Under the pieces are notes generated by a model. That model was not told where the DNA came from. It made no database searches and saw nothing but the letters and a program-made list of their open reading frames with translations. From Azadirachta indica (lineage: Eukaryota; Streptophyta; Magnoliopsida; Sapindales; Meliaceae), in contig CM040452.1 of the NCBI GenBank assembly GCA_022749755.1, forward strand, positions 4,358,350 through 4,422,349: a stretch of DNA of 64,000 nt, read 5' to 3'. Shown one piece after another: positions 34,063 through 46,826 of the stretch. The translations under genes were made by a program, and so were the position numbers. Each line of letters begins with the position of its first letter. Position 1 is the stretch's first letter.

Positions 34063-37000
34063 TTGGTTGAGTTCATTCTGCTGCATGTGAGATATACTGA
34101 AGGTTGGATAAACACTCTTCACGCACTTCTTTAAATTTTGCAATGTAGATCCCTGGGCATAAACTGTTGGACTATTGTGATTTCTTACTCTTTTTATATG
34201 TTAGTGCTAGAAGCTTCAGTAGTATCAAAGAAAGCTTTGATATCATTACACTGGGGCCTATCCTGATGTATGTTATTCTAATGGTGATGGTAAGATTGTT
34301 TATACCTTTAGATAATATTGTGATCTCAATTAAGTTTAAAATTTGAACCAGTGAGTTATGCATTCTACATGTAACTTAGTTCTAAGGACAGTTAACTAGA
34401 AATTTTGGTCTTGTTAATTAATGCATAGCCTCAAAAATTATCCGAAGGATACTTGTATTCTATGGTTTACACTTTCCTTTTCTAAATATGTCTTGTCTGA
34501 AAATTTGCTGCATATGTTCTGTTATTTATTTTTACCACATTATTTAGAGTATTGATGTTTTCTTGTATTTTTTCGGTGCTTATGTTTGAATAGTATCATT
34601 TTTTGGCAATACATTCTTAATAAGAAATTATATCATGTTAATGGGCCATTGTTTAGAAAAGAGATTACTTCCTGTCAAATTCGAATTATTGTTAGAACTG
34701 AGAGGACCTTATAGTATATTACGGACTGATTGTAAAATGTCTAACTAAGCAGAATATATAAGATTGTTAAATTAATGAGTATTATAATTCATTCACTTTG
34801 ACAGAATGAACTGTTTCAACTACCTAGTCTCTGTCATTAATGTTATATCTGCTCTCGCCTCTACAACTGAAAGTGTTGGGCTATGTTTTTTTCTTTTTCC
34901 CTTTATTAGAAGTTGTATATACCTAAGACATTGAAAATTTTCCTGAGTCTGGAAAGAACAAGTGTTTCCGTTTCAAAGTTTGTTATTAACCTAAGGAGAA
35001 AAAATAGTTGCTTATTGTCTGCTTTTGTCCATAGCTTGTGTTTGCTAGATAATTCTTCAAAGTTTACACAACTGATGATGGGACAAGTTAATGTTTATTA
35101 AAATTCAAGTCTTTGAAAGGAGCATACAGAATGAAAAAAGTACTGGTATTTATCTGATATGAGTGTTGGAGTTAATTATAAGCTTTTGTAGATTACACGT
35201 TACATTGTTTAAGAACCTTAGTACATTGCATGTACTGATAAAAGCTGCGGATTTATTCTGCACTTTCTTTTTGTTCTTCCACAGCAGCTATCTAGTTTTA
35301 GCTAGTTATATTCAATTGTTACATTTTGCCTTTTCAAGTTTCCTTGATGGCCAAGTGAATTTGCCTACCAAGAACGTCCAGTCTATTTAAGTACTTGTGT
35401 ACTTCCACATTTTGAAAGAGTGAAGCATTAAGAATGATTATGTATTTAAGTTCTTTGTGATGCTTATCATCATTCGATGCATTAGTTGGATGTGTTTCGA
35501 GCCAAATCTTGGTTTGTTATCCCTGAGAGCCCTAGTTGATGCCTAGGTTCTTTTCTATCCTCTTCATTATTTTTTCCTTTACATTCTGCAACTCTATTTT
35601 CAACCTCTAACATCCAATTTTCTGGAAGCTTCATATCTGCCAACTGCTCCTTAAACAAATTAAAGTATTGTGACTGGAATTTAGAACATTAATAACAGAT
35701 TCTGATATTAGGCTTGGGTGTCATCTATTGTTGTCTCAATGAGATGTACACATACTTGCGTTTGACTCTATTCTGGTGACTGCTGACCATCTTCATTATA
35801 TTTAAGATTTCCAAACTTGTGTGCCTTGGGATTGTCCTCTGTGGCGAAGGCTATGTAACCAAGCTACAAAATAGATGCTAGCTTGGGATGATTCTGTACT
35901 AGCTGGAGTTCATGTGGTTTTACTGCACCCTGGTTCACCTTTAAGTGTTTAAAGCAATCCCTTGGGGTTTTGAAATCTTAATTCTTTTATTATGCAGCTA
36001 CAGTACAGAAGCATATCACTCAAGAAAATTGGAGAATCATGGAAATTAGAAATAGAGAATGTCCTTGAGAAGTACATGACTCCAACACCTTGCTCAAAAC
36101 ACTTCCGTCTTGCTTGGTATTTTGGATAGAGCTCGAACCAGGCACTAAACAACCAGCAATGCCCACATAGCGCATGACTCTAGCAGAACTTGATGAGATT
36201 TAGCACCAACTTCAAATTGCTGAATGCTAGCTACAAGTATGTTGTATCAGAATTCAATCTCTTATCATTTAGAATGAATTGCAACCTTTTTTCTGACATG
36301 AACTATGTTTCACCTCAAGAACCATTAGATTGATACACTTTCCATGATTGAGATCATATACTAAGGCATGTACTATTTCAATTGCCCACTAATTGTAACA
36401 TGTCTGATGATCTCAATCATTAAAATAATTTGTGTAAAAGAAAGAATGTTACAGCCCCTACCCGAATTTATAGTTATTCATACTTAAGTTTTAGAGGCAT
36501 ATCATACCTTATTGAAACTCATGTCTCTCATTGGTCTTAAAATCATTTTGTTAAATTGTGCAGAAATTGCCTGATGTTTGCAAGATCATGTAGTAGCTTT
36601 CCCCAACTTGAAGAGAGAATTCGAAATGAATGAAGATAAAGGAAAAGAAGAAAGCGACAAAGATCCACGATATATGGCAGCTGCTTTTGTCTCATGAACT
36701 TCTTAACGTGTCAAGAACTTGATTATACGTAAAATGTACGTAATATCACTGTATTTTCGCCAATCTCGTTTGATACAGTATGGCTACTCTGACATAATAT
36801 GTTTCTGACATTGCAGAATTCTCCAACTTCAGATCTGTTGATGGTATGGATGGAAAAGAAAAACGCCATACAGGTAAAAACTAGTGCAGTGCTTGTATGG
36901 AAACCAGTTTTCTATTGTGACTTGCTTGAGTGACCTTTTGTTATCAAAAAATCACTTTGGTATATACATTTTTGTGATTTGTGTTTGTTTTTCCTCTTCT

Positions 37001-38332
37001 ATATTCATTTGTGAAATTGATATGATTTGGTAACATCTAACAATTCTATAACATCACACAAATAAAGTTAAATTTGTGAATTAAAGGATACACGCTTAAA
37101 TTTGTAAATTAAGAAATTAAGAGTAAAGGTTTAGTTATAACGACATTCTGTTGTAAAAAATTTGTTTGATATTAGATTTTAAGCCGATCTTTCTAGAATA
37201 AATTTTTTACAATAGAACATCTATAACTAGATTTTGTAAGTAAAATTTTTAAATAAAATAAGATATTTTAAACAATTTTTTTTAAAAAAATTAAAAAATC
37301 TCTATTATTAAAAACTTAAAATTTAGATTTCTTTCGGTAAAAAAAAAGTTATTTTTTTAATTTTTAAAACTTTTTCTTCAACGATATCTAAAAATTTAAG
37401 AAACATTTTTAGCATTAAAAGGTCAAACTAAACTAATATTTGTTCTTTGTTTATTATAATTATTGTAACACCGTCTTAATTATAATCATTATAAGAATTA
37501 AATATGTTATATTAGTCTTATTTTTATCAAAATTTATATATTAGACTAACTAACAAGATTCACATGGCTATTTTTAAAATTAGCAATTTTTTTTCCCTCA
37601 GAGAATACGTTTGACCAAAAATTTAAGAGTATGTATATTATTTTTTTCTCGTAAATTCATAAATTAATTAGACATGATCTCCTGACAGCACCTCTCACCT
37701 TTGTCTGTGTCTGTATAAATTTGCTATAAGGAATTAAATTTTGCCGCGTAGCAGAAGAGTACAAGAAAGGAAATTAAATAGATTATATTATTTTGTTATA
37801 GCCCTCTCTGTTCTGTGCATACACTACAAGCCAATTGGATAATGTCTGCCAAATTTGGGCAACACTTCAGGATATTACATGTCACCTGCAAAATTGGTCC
37901 TAATTAATTTTAAAAAAATCTAAATAATATAATTATTTAACGTATATAGATAATTAATAATAAATTAATAAATTATAATAATTCAATGGTTTATAAAATA
38001 GTATAAAAATTATAGGATTGTTAATTTGATATATATATATATATGTTAATCAACATAATAAATCAACTCTTAAGAAGAATTACTATGTTTTTACCTTCAT
38101 ATTAATTTTATAAATTATTAATACTAAAATTCTATTATATTATTGTATGATTAATGATATGACCTCATAGGTTATTTAATGTATTTCTAAATTTTTTCCA
38201 TTATTATCAAAGAAATTAAAAGAGATTTTACAATAAAAATATTCAGAATATATTGTCGCAAACAACAAATCAAATCAAATCAAATCAAATAAATCATACA
38301 AAAACACACCACAAATCTCTTAAAAAAAAAAC
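34063..38332. other. PPR 3' region and intergenic
   Basis: This is 4.3 kb between the PPR stop and the 3' end of RING copy D. 34063-36900 is moderately AT-rich and has polypyrimidine-AG sites such as TTATTATGCAG near 35998, so spliced 3' untranslated exons of PPR are possible. A small open frame is at 36626-36697. 37000-38330 is AT-rich, with a TA run near 38030 and an AAATC pentanucleotide run at 38268-38291. No other gene is seen. Confidence 0.45.
36626..36697 (+). CDS. Possible small ORF (23 codons)
   Basis: A 23-codon frame starts MNEDKGKEESDK and ends AAAFVS. The frame is open for about 17 codons before the ATG and begins shortly after a GTGCAG acceptor-like site, so it could be the end of a terminal exon, not a stand-alone peptide. 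Its composition is acidic and lysine-rich. The mirror at 41833-41904 keeps the frame, with a base change just upstream. I do not recognise it and see no convincing upstream exons. Confidence 0.2.
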   Translation: MNEDKGKEESDKDPRYMAAAFVS

Positions 38333-38821
38333 CTAGTTAGATATGATCTTCATCTCTTGAAAGTGCAATTTCTTTGGCTTGCAAATGATTCTACAGAGAG
38401 GACAAGTATTCTTAATCTTGAGCCATTTCAGAATACAAGAATCATGAAACGTATGCAAGCAATCCATGGCTCTTCCTTCTTCTCCCTTCTTCATCTCTTC
38501 TTGACAAACCCCACATACCATTCCATCTTCTTCAACCTTCAAGCTTCTCGTTCCTGCAAGTGCTGGATCGATCGTCGGTTCCAGCAGCTTTGCAAGATGA
38601 ATCGAAACCTGCAACTCTACCTCCATTAACGCAGTCTGGTAATCTCTATTGCTAGCCAGAGCTCGTGACATCGCCAACTTTTTTGTCGTCATTTCAAGCC
38701 TTTCGAATTCAAGTTGTTCTTCGTTTAAGTCGAAAGCTAAGTAGTGGTTCCAGTTTCCGAGTCTTAAGAATATCTCAGCCTTTAATATTGCAATCTCCAA
38801 CTCGTTCATTATAATCTCCAT
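38333..38821 (-). CDS. RING-H2 finger protein, copy D
   Basis: This intronless gene encodes 162 residues and starts at the ATG MEIIMNELEI. The RING-H2 zinc ligands are C103, C106, C121, H123, H126, C129, C140 and C143, with W133 in the E2-contact position. A soluble E3 ubiquitin ligase is predicted. The first 60 residues differ clearly from copies A-C and F, but residues 66-107 are almost identical to them. The tail KKLHFQEMKIISN is four residues longer than that of copies A and B. It is the innermost gene of the left arm, facing away from the palindrome centre and from its mirror copy E, with a TATAAAAG box at 38957-38964. Confidence 0.87.
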   Translation of the reverse strand: MEIIMNELEIAILKAEIFLRLGNWNHYLAFDLNEEQLEFERLEMTTKKLAMSRALASNRDYQTALMEVELQVSIHLAKLLEPTIDPALAGTRSLKVEEDGMVCGVCQEEMKKGEEGRAMDCLHTFHDSCILKWLKIKNTCPLCRIICKPKKLHFQEMKIISN

Positions 38822-38956
38822 AGCTGTTTTTTACAAAGAAGAGAATAACTTTTGATTATTTATTTGATTTTCTGAAAGAGAATTGTCGTAGAAGTAGTCA
38901 TATAATGACGTACCATGAAAGTGATTTTTGATTGAAGAGGAATTCTTGGAAAGCTG

Positions 38957-38964
38957 CTTTTATA
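38957..38964 (-). promoter_or_regulatory. TATA box of RING copy D
   Basis: TATAAAAG on the minus strand in the context CTTTATAAAAGCAG, about 135 bases upstream of the ATG at 38821. It is mirrored exactly before copy E. Confidence 0.6.
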
Positions 38965-39245
38965 AAGGCAGTGTACGTTATTTATTTATTTCTTTAGTAA
39001 AATTATTAGGAACCACCTATGATTGTGCTTATTGTGAAATTTAAAATAAAAAAACCTTAAAATTTTGATATCTACAAAGTTTCTAAATCAATAATCAATA
39101 ATCATAGAGATAGAAATTTTTATACAAATTCTATTTATACAAACTAAGATGACAAAGTTAAATATCATTGTGATATGTTTCACATAATTTACTTTAATAA
39201 TACTATGAATATAGCACAGTACATTATTGCCACATATCCCATATA

Positions 39246-39280
39246 CATTTTTTTGTTTCACAAGAGAGAAATAAAAAAAT
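39246..39280. other. Palindrome centre (35-base loop)
   Basis: The last paired bases are CCCATATA (39238-39245) and TATATGGG (39281-39288). The 35 bases between have a T-rich left side, a CAAGAGAGAA core and an A-rich right side; the flanking T and A runs could pair partly and shrink the loop. The core has no recognisable sequencing-adapter or transposon signature. Very short spacers like this are typical of fold-back events, whether biological or technical. Confidence 0.9.
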
Positions 39281-39562
39281 TATATGGGATATGTGGCAAT
39301 AATGTACTGTGCTATATTCATAGTATTATTAAAGTAAATTATGTGAAACATATCACAATGATATTTAACTTTGTCATCTTAGTTTGTATAAATAGAATTT
39401 GTATAAAAATTTCTATCTCTATGATTATTGATTATTGATTTAGAAACTTTGTAGATATCAAAATTTTAAGGTTTTTTTTTTTTTAAATTTCACAATAAGC
39501 ACAATCATAGGTGGTTCCTAATAATTTTACTAAAGAAATAAATAAATAACGTACACTGCCTT

Positions 39563-39570
39563 TATAAAAG
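39563..39570 (+). promoter_or_regulatory. TATA box of RING copy E
   Basis: TATAAAAG about 135 bases upstream of the ATG at 39706, and the mirror of the copy D box. The two core promoters are only about 600 bases apart, back to back across the palindrome centre. Confidence 0.6.
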
Positions 39571-39705
39571 CAGCTTTCCAAGAATTCCTCTTCAATCAAA
39601 AATCACTTTCATGGTACGTCATTATATGACTACTTCTACGACAATTCTCTTTCAGAAAATCAAATAAATAATCAAAAGTTATTCTCTTCTTTGTAAAAAA
39701 CAGCT

Positions 39706-40194
39706 ATGGAGATTATAATGAACGAGTTGGAGATTGCAATATTAAAGGCTGAGATATTCTTAAGACTCGGAAACTGGAACCACTACTTAGCTTTCGACTT
39801 AAACGAAGAACAACTTGAATTCGAAAGGCTTGAAATGACGACAAAAAAGTTGGCGATGTCACGAGCTCTGGCTAGCAATAGAGATTACCAGACTGCGTTA
39901 ATGGAGGTAGAGTTGCAGGTTTCGATTCATCTTGCAAAGCTGCTGGAACCGACGATCGATCCAGCACTTGCAGGAACGAGAAGCTTGAAGGTTGAAGAAG
40001 ATGGAATGGTATGTGGGGTTTGTCAAGAAGAGATGAAGAAGGGAGAAGAAGGAAGAGCCATGGATTGCTTGCATACGTTTCATGATTCTTGTATTCTGAA
40101 ATGGCTCAAGATTAAGAATACTTGTCCTCTCTGTAGAATCATTTGCAAGCCAAAGAAATTGCACTTTCAAGAGATGAAGATCATATCTAACTAG
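39706..40194 (+). CDS. RING-H2 finger protein, copy E
   Basis: This intronless gene encodes 162 residues and its protein is identical to copy D. The C3H2C3 ligands are C103, C106, C121, H123, H126, C129, C140 and C143. The head-to-head D/E arrangement leaves 884 bases between the two ATGs, almost all of it palindromic, so both genes would share the same regulatory sequence if the structure is real. The 3' flank carries a TTTGA pentanucleotide run at about 40238-40262, mirrored after copy D. Confidence 0.87.
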   Translation: MEIIMNELEIAILKAEIFLRLGNWNHYLAFDLNEEQLEFERLEMTTKKLAMSRALASNRDYQTALMEVELQVSIHLAKLLEPTIDPALAGTRSLKVEEDGMVCGVCQEEMKKGEEGRAMDCLHTFHDSCILKWLKIKNTCPLCRIICKPKKLHFQEMKIISN

Positions 40195-43100
40195 GTTTTT
40201 TTTTTAAGAGATTTGTGGTGTGTTTTTGTATGATTTATTTGATTTGATTTGATTTGATTTGTTGTTTTTGCGACAATATATTCTGAATATTTTTATTGTA
40301 AAATCTCTTTTAATTTCTTTGATAATAATGGAAAAAATTTAGAAATACATTAAATAACCTATGAGGTCATATCATTAATCATACAATAATATAATAGAAT
40401 TTTAGTATTAATAATTTATAAAATTAATATGAAGGTAAAAACATAGTAAATTCTTCTTAAGAGTTGATTTATTATGTTGATTAACATATATATATATATA
40501 TCAAATTAACAATCCTATAATTTTTATACTATTTTATAAACCATTGAATTATTATAATTTATTAATTATTAATTATCTATATACGTTAAATAATTATATT
40601 ATTTAGATTTTTTTAAAATTAATTAGGACCAATTTTGCAGGTGACATGTAATATCCTGAAGTGTTGCCCAAATTTGGCAGACATTATCCAATTGGCTTGT
40701 AGTGTATGCACAGAACAGAGAGGGCTATAACAAAATAATATAATCTATTTAATTTCCTTTCTTGTACTCTTCTGCTACGCGGCAAAATTTAATTCCTTAT
40801 AGCAAATTTATACAGACACAGACAAAGGTGAGAGGTGCTGTCAGGAGATCATGTCTAATTAATTTATGAATTTACGAGAAAAAAATAATATACATACTCT
40901 TAAATTTTTGGTCAAACGTATTCTCTGAGGGAAAAAAAAATTGCTAATTTTAAAAATAGCCATGTGAATCTTGTTAGTTAGTCTAATATATATAAATTTT
41001 GATAAAAATAAGACTAATATAACATATTTAATTCTTATAATGATTATAATTAAGACGGTGTTACAATAATTATAATAAACAAAGAACAAATATTAGTTTA
41101 GTTTGACCTTTTAATGCTAAAAATGTTTCTTAAATTTTTAGATATCGTTGAAGAAAAAGTTTTAAAAATTAAAAAAATAACTTTTTTTTTACCGAAAGAA
41201 ATCTAAATTTTAAGTTTTTAATAATAGAGATTTTTTAATTTTTTTAAAAAAAATTGTTTAAAATATCTTATTTTATTTAAAAATTTTACTTACAAAATCT
41301 AGTTATAGATGTTCTATTGTAAAAAATTTATTCTAGAAAGATCGGCTTAAAATCTAATATCAAACAAATTTTTTACAACAGAATGTCGTTATAACTAAAC
41401 CTTTACTCTTAATTTCTTAATTTACAAATTTAAGCGTGTATCCTTTAATTCACAAATTTAACTTTATTTGTGTGATGTTATAGAATTGTTAGATGTTACC
41501 AAATCATATCAATTTCACAAATGAATATAGAAGAGGAAAAACAAACACAAATCACAAAAATGTATATACCAAAGTGATTTTTTGATAACAAAAGGTCACT
41601 CAAGCAAGTCACAATAGAAAAACTGGTTTCCATACAAGCACTGCACTAGTTTTTACCTGTATGGCGTTTTTCTTTTCCATCCATACCATCAACAGATCTG
41701 AAGTTGGAGAATTCTGCAATGTCAGAAACATATTATGTCAGAGTAGCCATACTGTATCAAACGAGATTGGCGAAAATACAGTGATATTACGTACATTTTA
41801 CGTATAATCAAGTTCTTGACACGTTAAGAAGTTCATGAGACAAAAGCAGCTGCCATATATCGTGGATCTTTGTCGCTTTCTTCTTTTCCTTTATCTTCAT
41901 TCATTTCGAATTCTCTCTTCAAGTTGGGGAAAGGTACTACATGATCTTGCAAACATCAGGCAATTTCTGCACAATTTAACAAAATGATTTTAAGACCAAT
42001 GAGAGACATGAGTTTCAATAAGGTATGATATGCCTCTAAAACTTAAGTATGAATAACTATAAATTCGGGTAGGGGCTGTAACATTTTTTCTTTTACACAA
42101 ATTATTTTAATGATTGAGATCATCAGACATGTTACAATTAGTGGGCAATTGAAATAGTACATGCCTTAGTATATGATCTCAATCATGGAAAGTGTATCAA
42201 TCTAATGGTTCTTGAGGTGAAACATAGTTCATGTCAGAAAAAAGGTTGCAATTCATTCTAAATGATAAGAGATTGAATTCTGATACAACATACTTGTAGC
42301 TAGCATTCAGCAATTTGAAGTTGGTGCTAAATCTCATCAAGTTCTGCTAGAGTCATGCGCTATGTGGGCATTGCTGGTTGTTTAGTGCCTGGTTCGAGCT
42401 CTATCCAAAATACCAAGCAAGACGGAAGTGTTTTGAGCAAGGTGTTGGAGTCATGTACTTCTCAAGGACATTCTCTATTTCTAATTTCCATGATTCTCCA
42501 ATTTTCTTGAGTGATATGCTTCTGTACTGTAGCTGCATAATAAAAGAATTAAGATTTCAAAACCCCAAGGGATTGCTTTAAACACTTAAAGGTGAACCAG
42601 GGTGCAGTAAAACCACATGAACTCCAGCTAGTACAGAATCATCCCAAGCTAGCATCTATTTTGTAGCTTGGTTACATAGCCTTCGCCACAGAGGACAATC
42701 CCAAGGCACACAAGTTTGGAAATCTTAAATATAATGAAGATGGTCAGCAGTCACCAGAATAGAGTCAAACGCAAGTATGTGTACATCTCATTGAGACAAC
42801 AATAGATGACACCCAAGCCTAATATCAGAATCTGTTATTAATGTTCTAAATTCCAGTCACAATACTTTAATTTGTTTAAGGAGCAGTTGGCAGATATGAA
42901 GCTTCCAGAAAATTGGATGTTAGAGGTTGAAAATAGAGTTGCAGAATGTAAAGGAAAAAATAATGAAGAGGATAGAAAAGAACCTAGGCATCAACTAGGG
43001 CTCTCAGGGATAACAAACCAAGATTTGGCTCGAAACACATCCAACTAATGCATCGAATGATGATAAGCATCACAAAGAACTTAAATACATAATCATTCTT

Positions 43101-44474
43101 AATGCTTCACTCTTTCAAAATGTGGAAGTACACAAGTACTTAAATAGACTGGACGTTCTTGGTAGGCAAATTCACTTGGCCATCAAGGAAACTTGAAAAG
43201 GCAAAATGTAACAATTGAATATAACTAGCTAAAACTAGATAGCTGCTGTGGAAGAACAAAAAGAAAGTGCAGAATAAATCCGCAGCTTTTATCAGTACAT
43301 GCAATGTACTAAGGTTCTTAAACAATGTAACGTGTAATCTACAAAAGCTTATAATTAACTCCAACACTCATATCAGATAAATACCAGTACTTTTTTCATT
43401 CTGTATGCTCCTTTCAAAGACTTGAATTTTAATAAACATTAACTTGTCCCATCATCAGTTGTGTAAACTTTGAAGAATTATCTAGCAAACACAAGCTATG
43501 GACAAAAGCAGACAATAAGCAACTATTTTTTCTCCTTAGGTTAATAACAAACTTTGAAACGGAACACTTGTTCTTTCCAGACTCAGGAAAATTTTCAATG
43601 TCTTAGGTATATACAACTTCTAATAAAGGGAAAAAGAAAAAAAAATATAGCCCAACACTTTCAGTTGTAGAGGCGAGAGCAGATATAACATTAATGACAG
43701 AGACTAGGTAGTTGAAACAGTTCATTCTGTCAAAGTGAATGAATTATAATACTCATTAATTTAACAATCTTATATATTCTGCTTAGTTAGACATTTTACA
43801 ATCAGTCCGTAACATACTATAAGGTCCTCTCAGTTCTAACAATAATTCGAATTTGACAGGAAGTAATCTCTTTTCTAAACAATGGCCCATTAACATGATA
43901 TAATTTCTTATTAAGAATGTATTGCCAAAAAATGATACTATTCAAACATAAGCACCGAAAAAATACAAGAAAACATCAATACTCTAAATAATGTGGTAAA
44001 AAAATAAATAAATAACAGAACATATGCAGCAAATTTTCAGACAAGACATATTTAGAAAAGGAAAGTGTAAACCATAGAATACAAGTATCCTTCGGATAAT
44101 TTTTGAGGCTATGCATTAATTAACAAGACCAAAATTTCTAGTTAACTGTCCTTAGAACTAAGTTACATGTAGAATGCATAACTCACTGGTTCAAATTTTA
44201 AACTTAATTGAGATCACAATATTATCTAAAGGTATAAACAATCTTACCATCACCATTAGAATAACATACATCAGGATAGGCCCCAGTGTAATGATATCAA
44301 AGCTTTCTTTGATACTACTGAAGCTTCTAGCACTAACATATAAAAAGAGTAAGAAATCACAATAGTCCAACAGTTTATGCCCAGGGATCTACATTGCAAA
44401 ATTTAAAGAAGTGCGTGAAGAGTGTTTATCCAACCTTCAGTATATCTCACATGCAGCAGAATGAACTCAACCAA
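40195..44474. other. Intergenic, mirror of 34063-38332
   Basis: Lies between RING E and the 3' end of PPR on the right arm. Contents are as in the left arm, including the small open frame at 41833-41904 on the minus strand. A run AAAAAATAAATAAATAAC near 44000 differs in length from its mirror. No further gene is seen. Confidence 0.45.
41833..41904 (-). CDS. Possible small ORF (mirror copy)
   Basis: Mirror of 36626-36697 with the same 23 codons. Just upstream the codon GTA-GTA-GCT of the left arm reads GTA-GTA-CCT. I do not recognise the product. Confidence 0.18.
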   Translation of the reverse strand: MNEDKGKEESDKDPRYMAAAFVS

Positions 44475-46715
44475 TCAGAACATATCATCTGGAACAAATC
44501 CCCTTTGGAGCATTTCATCATGGAAACGAAATGCTTCCTTTAAGTTGTTTTGGCTGACATGTCCATTTATTAATGATGTGTAGGTGGACCTATCAGGATT
44601 TAACCCCTTTTCAATCATTCTACAAAGTATCAGCTCAGCCTCTTGCATTCTTCCTTGCCTGGAAAACCCATTCAAAATTACATTGTATGTAATAATATCT
44701 GGATCTAGCCCTTGCTTTTCCATCTTGTTAACCAAAGCAAAGGCTTTGTCCATATTCTCTTCTTTAACAAAGCCATTAATAAGAGTGTTGTAGGTTATGC
44801 TATCGGGAACAACCCCTTCTGAAAGCATTTTACTTAGGAATTCATCTGCTTTTGATGCATCACCAGAACGGAAATATCCCTTTATAATAGTGTTACAAGT
44901 CACAAGAGTTGGCTTAATACCTTTACCAACCATCTCATACCACAACCTGAATGCCTCGGTAACACAACCCATGCTGCAAAATCCATTTATTAGAATTCCA
45001 TATGATATGTGTAATTGGGGAGAATTTTTCGAGATATCATATCAGTCCATAGCTCATTAGCTTTACTGATGTCACCAACCTTGCAAAACCCATCAATCAA
45101 CGTGTTGTATGTCACTATGTCTGGCTTAATATTCTTTTGTGTCATTATATCAAACAGGTCTAGTGCCTTATTCATATTCCCATCCTTACAGTGTCCGTTA
45201 ATTAGTGTGGTGAAAGTATAAAAAATCAGGAAACACACCCCTTTCCACCATCTCATTAAACAGCCCGTCTGCATCTGTGAGCATCTTTGCCCGGCACAGC
45301 CCATTCAAAATAGTATTGTATGTAACCACATCCATAACACAACCCTGCTCTAGCATTTCATCCCTCATTTTCAATGCTTCCACCATGATACCATTTCTAC
45401 AATACCCATCAATAAGAATAGTATAAACCACATTATCCGGAACCAATCCGGCACTTTTCATTTTCCTAAAATAGACTAATGCTCTATCAAGCTGTCCATT
45501 TCTTGAGAATATCCCAATCAGTGAACTGAAGCTAACTATATCTGGAACAACACCTTGTCGGGACATTTCACGGAAAATTTCTTCAGCTTCTGAGATATTT
45601 TCTTTTCTGCAACTTTCAACCAGCAATGTATTATAAGTAGCAGTATCAGGGCTTAACCCCATTCCCAACATCTCATCTAGAACTTCTTTTGCCCTCTCAC
45701 ATCTTCCCTTCTTGCATAAACCATTTATAAGCGAATTATATGTAAAAACACCCGGTTTCAACCCCTTACCAGACATTGTGTTCATCAACTCAAAAGCTTT
45801 GTCCAAAAGCCCTTCACGACAATATGCATTGATTAGTGTATTATATGTCACAGTATCTGGATAGACTCCTTTCCCTTCCATCTCACATAAGAAGACCATA
45901 GCGCTATCAATTTTATGATCTTTACACAATGCATTGACCATAATGTTTAATGTATAAACATTCAGTTCAATCCCACTTCTAACAACCTCTACGTAAACTT
46001 CCCAGGCCAAATCAACCCAACCAATCTTCACTAAACCGCCAAGAAGACTATTGCAAGCATTAATGGAAACACAAATTCCCTTATTTCTCAACAAACGGAA
46101 TGCCTCGGATCCTTCTCTCAACTTTCTAGCTTGCACATAGGTCCTAACCAACAAATCAAAAATCAAACTGTTGGAACCACAATGACTATATGTAGAAACC
46201 AAGGACTCAACAATTTCTACGCGGGAAGCACCACTTTTTCTAACCATTCTAAGAATCAAAGCTTGTGCATCGGATAATCTCCGACCACGTACCAAAATGT
46301 GAATCATAGCACTTAAAGACATTGATGAATGCTTAAAATTTGGACAATTCAAGGCAATAAAATCAATAAACCTTTCACTCAATTGCAAATTATCACGTAA
46401 ACGATGTAAAACCTCAACTACAATTAGTGGGTTTAAGCGAAACTGATAGCTACGCAAAAAATTTACATTTCCTTGCTTTAAGTTCAATAATATTTTCTCA
46501 ACCAAGAAAGAATCTGACACTGACCCAGTCGACGAAACTTGTTCTTGATTTGAATTCAGAGAAGTTTCTAAGGTTTGGAGAGTTCTGAGGCATTGTCTAT
46601 GGCTGGAACGAGAACAAGGGTTAGGGTTTATCCGAGTGTGAAGAGATAGTGTTCTGCGGGTTGTGATGTTTCTGACAGTGAAAATTTTAAAGGGTAGCCG
46701 TTGAATTTTCGGCAT
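44475..46715 (-). pseudogene. P-class PPR gene, right copy, frameshifted
   Basis: Mirror of the intact gene at 31825-34062. It has one extra T in the T run of GATTTTTTATAC near 45220, inside repeat 9, which shifts the frame and soon meets a stop. An extra AC in TTACACATATC near 45009, inside repeats 11-12, brings the frame back. Upstream and downstream of these points the protein is the same as the left copy. Net length change is +3 bases. At the 5' end this arm has two more bases before the MPKIQ start, which puts the ATG at 46826 (MLELLLHRV) in frame and could extend the protein. All lesions are simple-sequence indels, so read error is as likely as true loss of function. Confidence 0.85.
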
Positions 46716-46826
46716 TTTTTGAAATTTAGTCGTTGTTTGGCGCTTACGAGATGATTGATAGTCTTCGTTCAGAAATGAAACAGAGACTCTCTGTGTATGG
46801 ACACGATGAAGAAGAAGTTCGAGCAT

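Larger units (their letters stand above)
14529..39245. repeat. IR2 left arm (24.7 kb palindrome arm)
   Basis: The arm is the near-identical reverse complement of 39281-64000. Mirrored features sum to 78526-78541, the drift coming from small indels. The match continues to the last base of the window, so the true outer end of the palindrome is not visible. The arm contains RING copy C, the homeobox gene, SPP, PPR and RING copy D. Arm differences include homopolymer and dinucleotide indels, single-base changes and a 9-bp indel near 21519. Confidence 0.97.

Noticed and set aside
39246..39280. Leftover long-read hairpin adapter at the palindrome centre
   Set aside because: The 35 bases lack the GGAGGA and AACAAC core of the common adapter. 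A fold-back artefact without an adapter remains possible.
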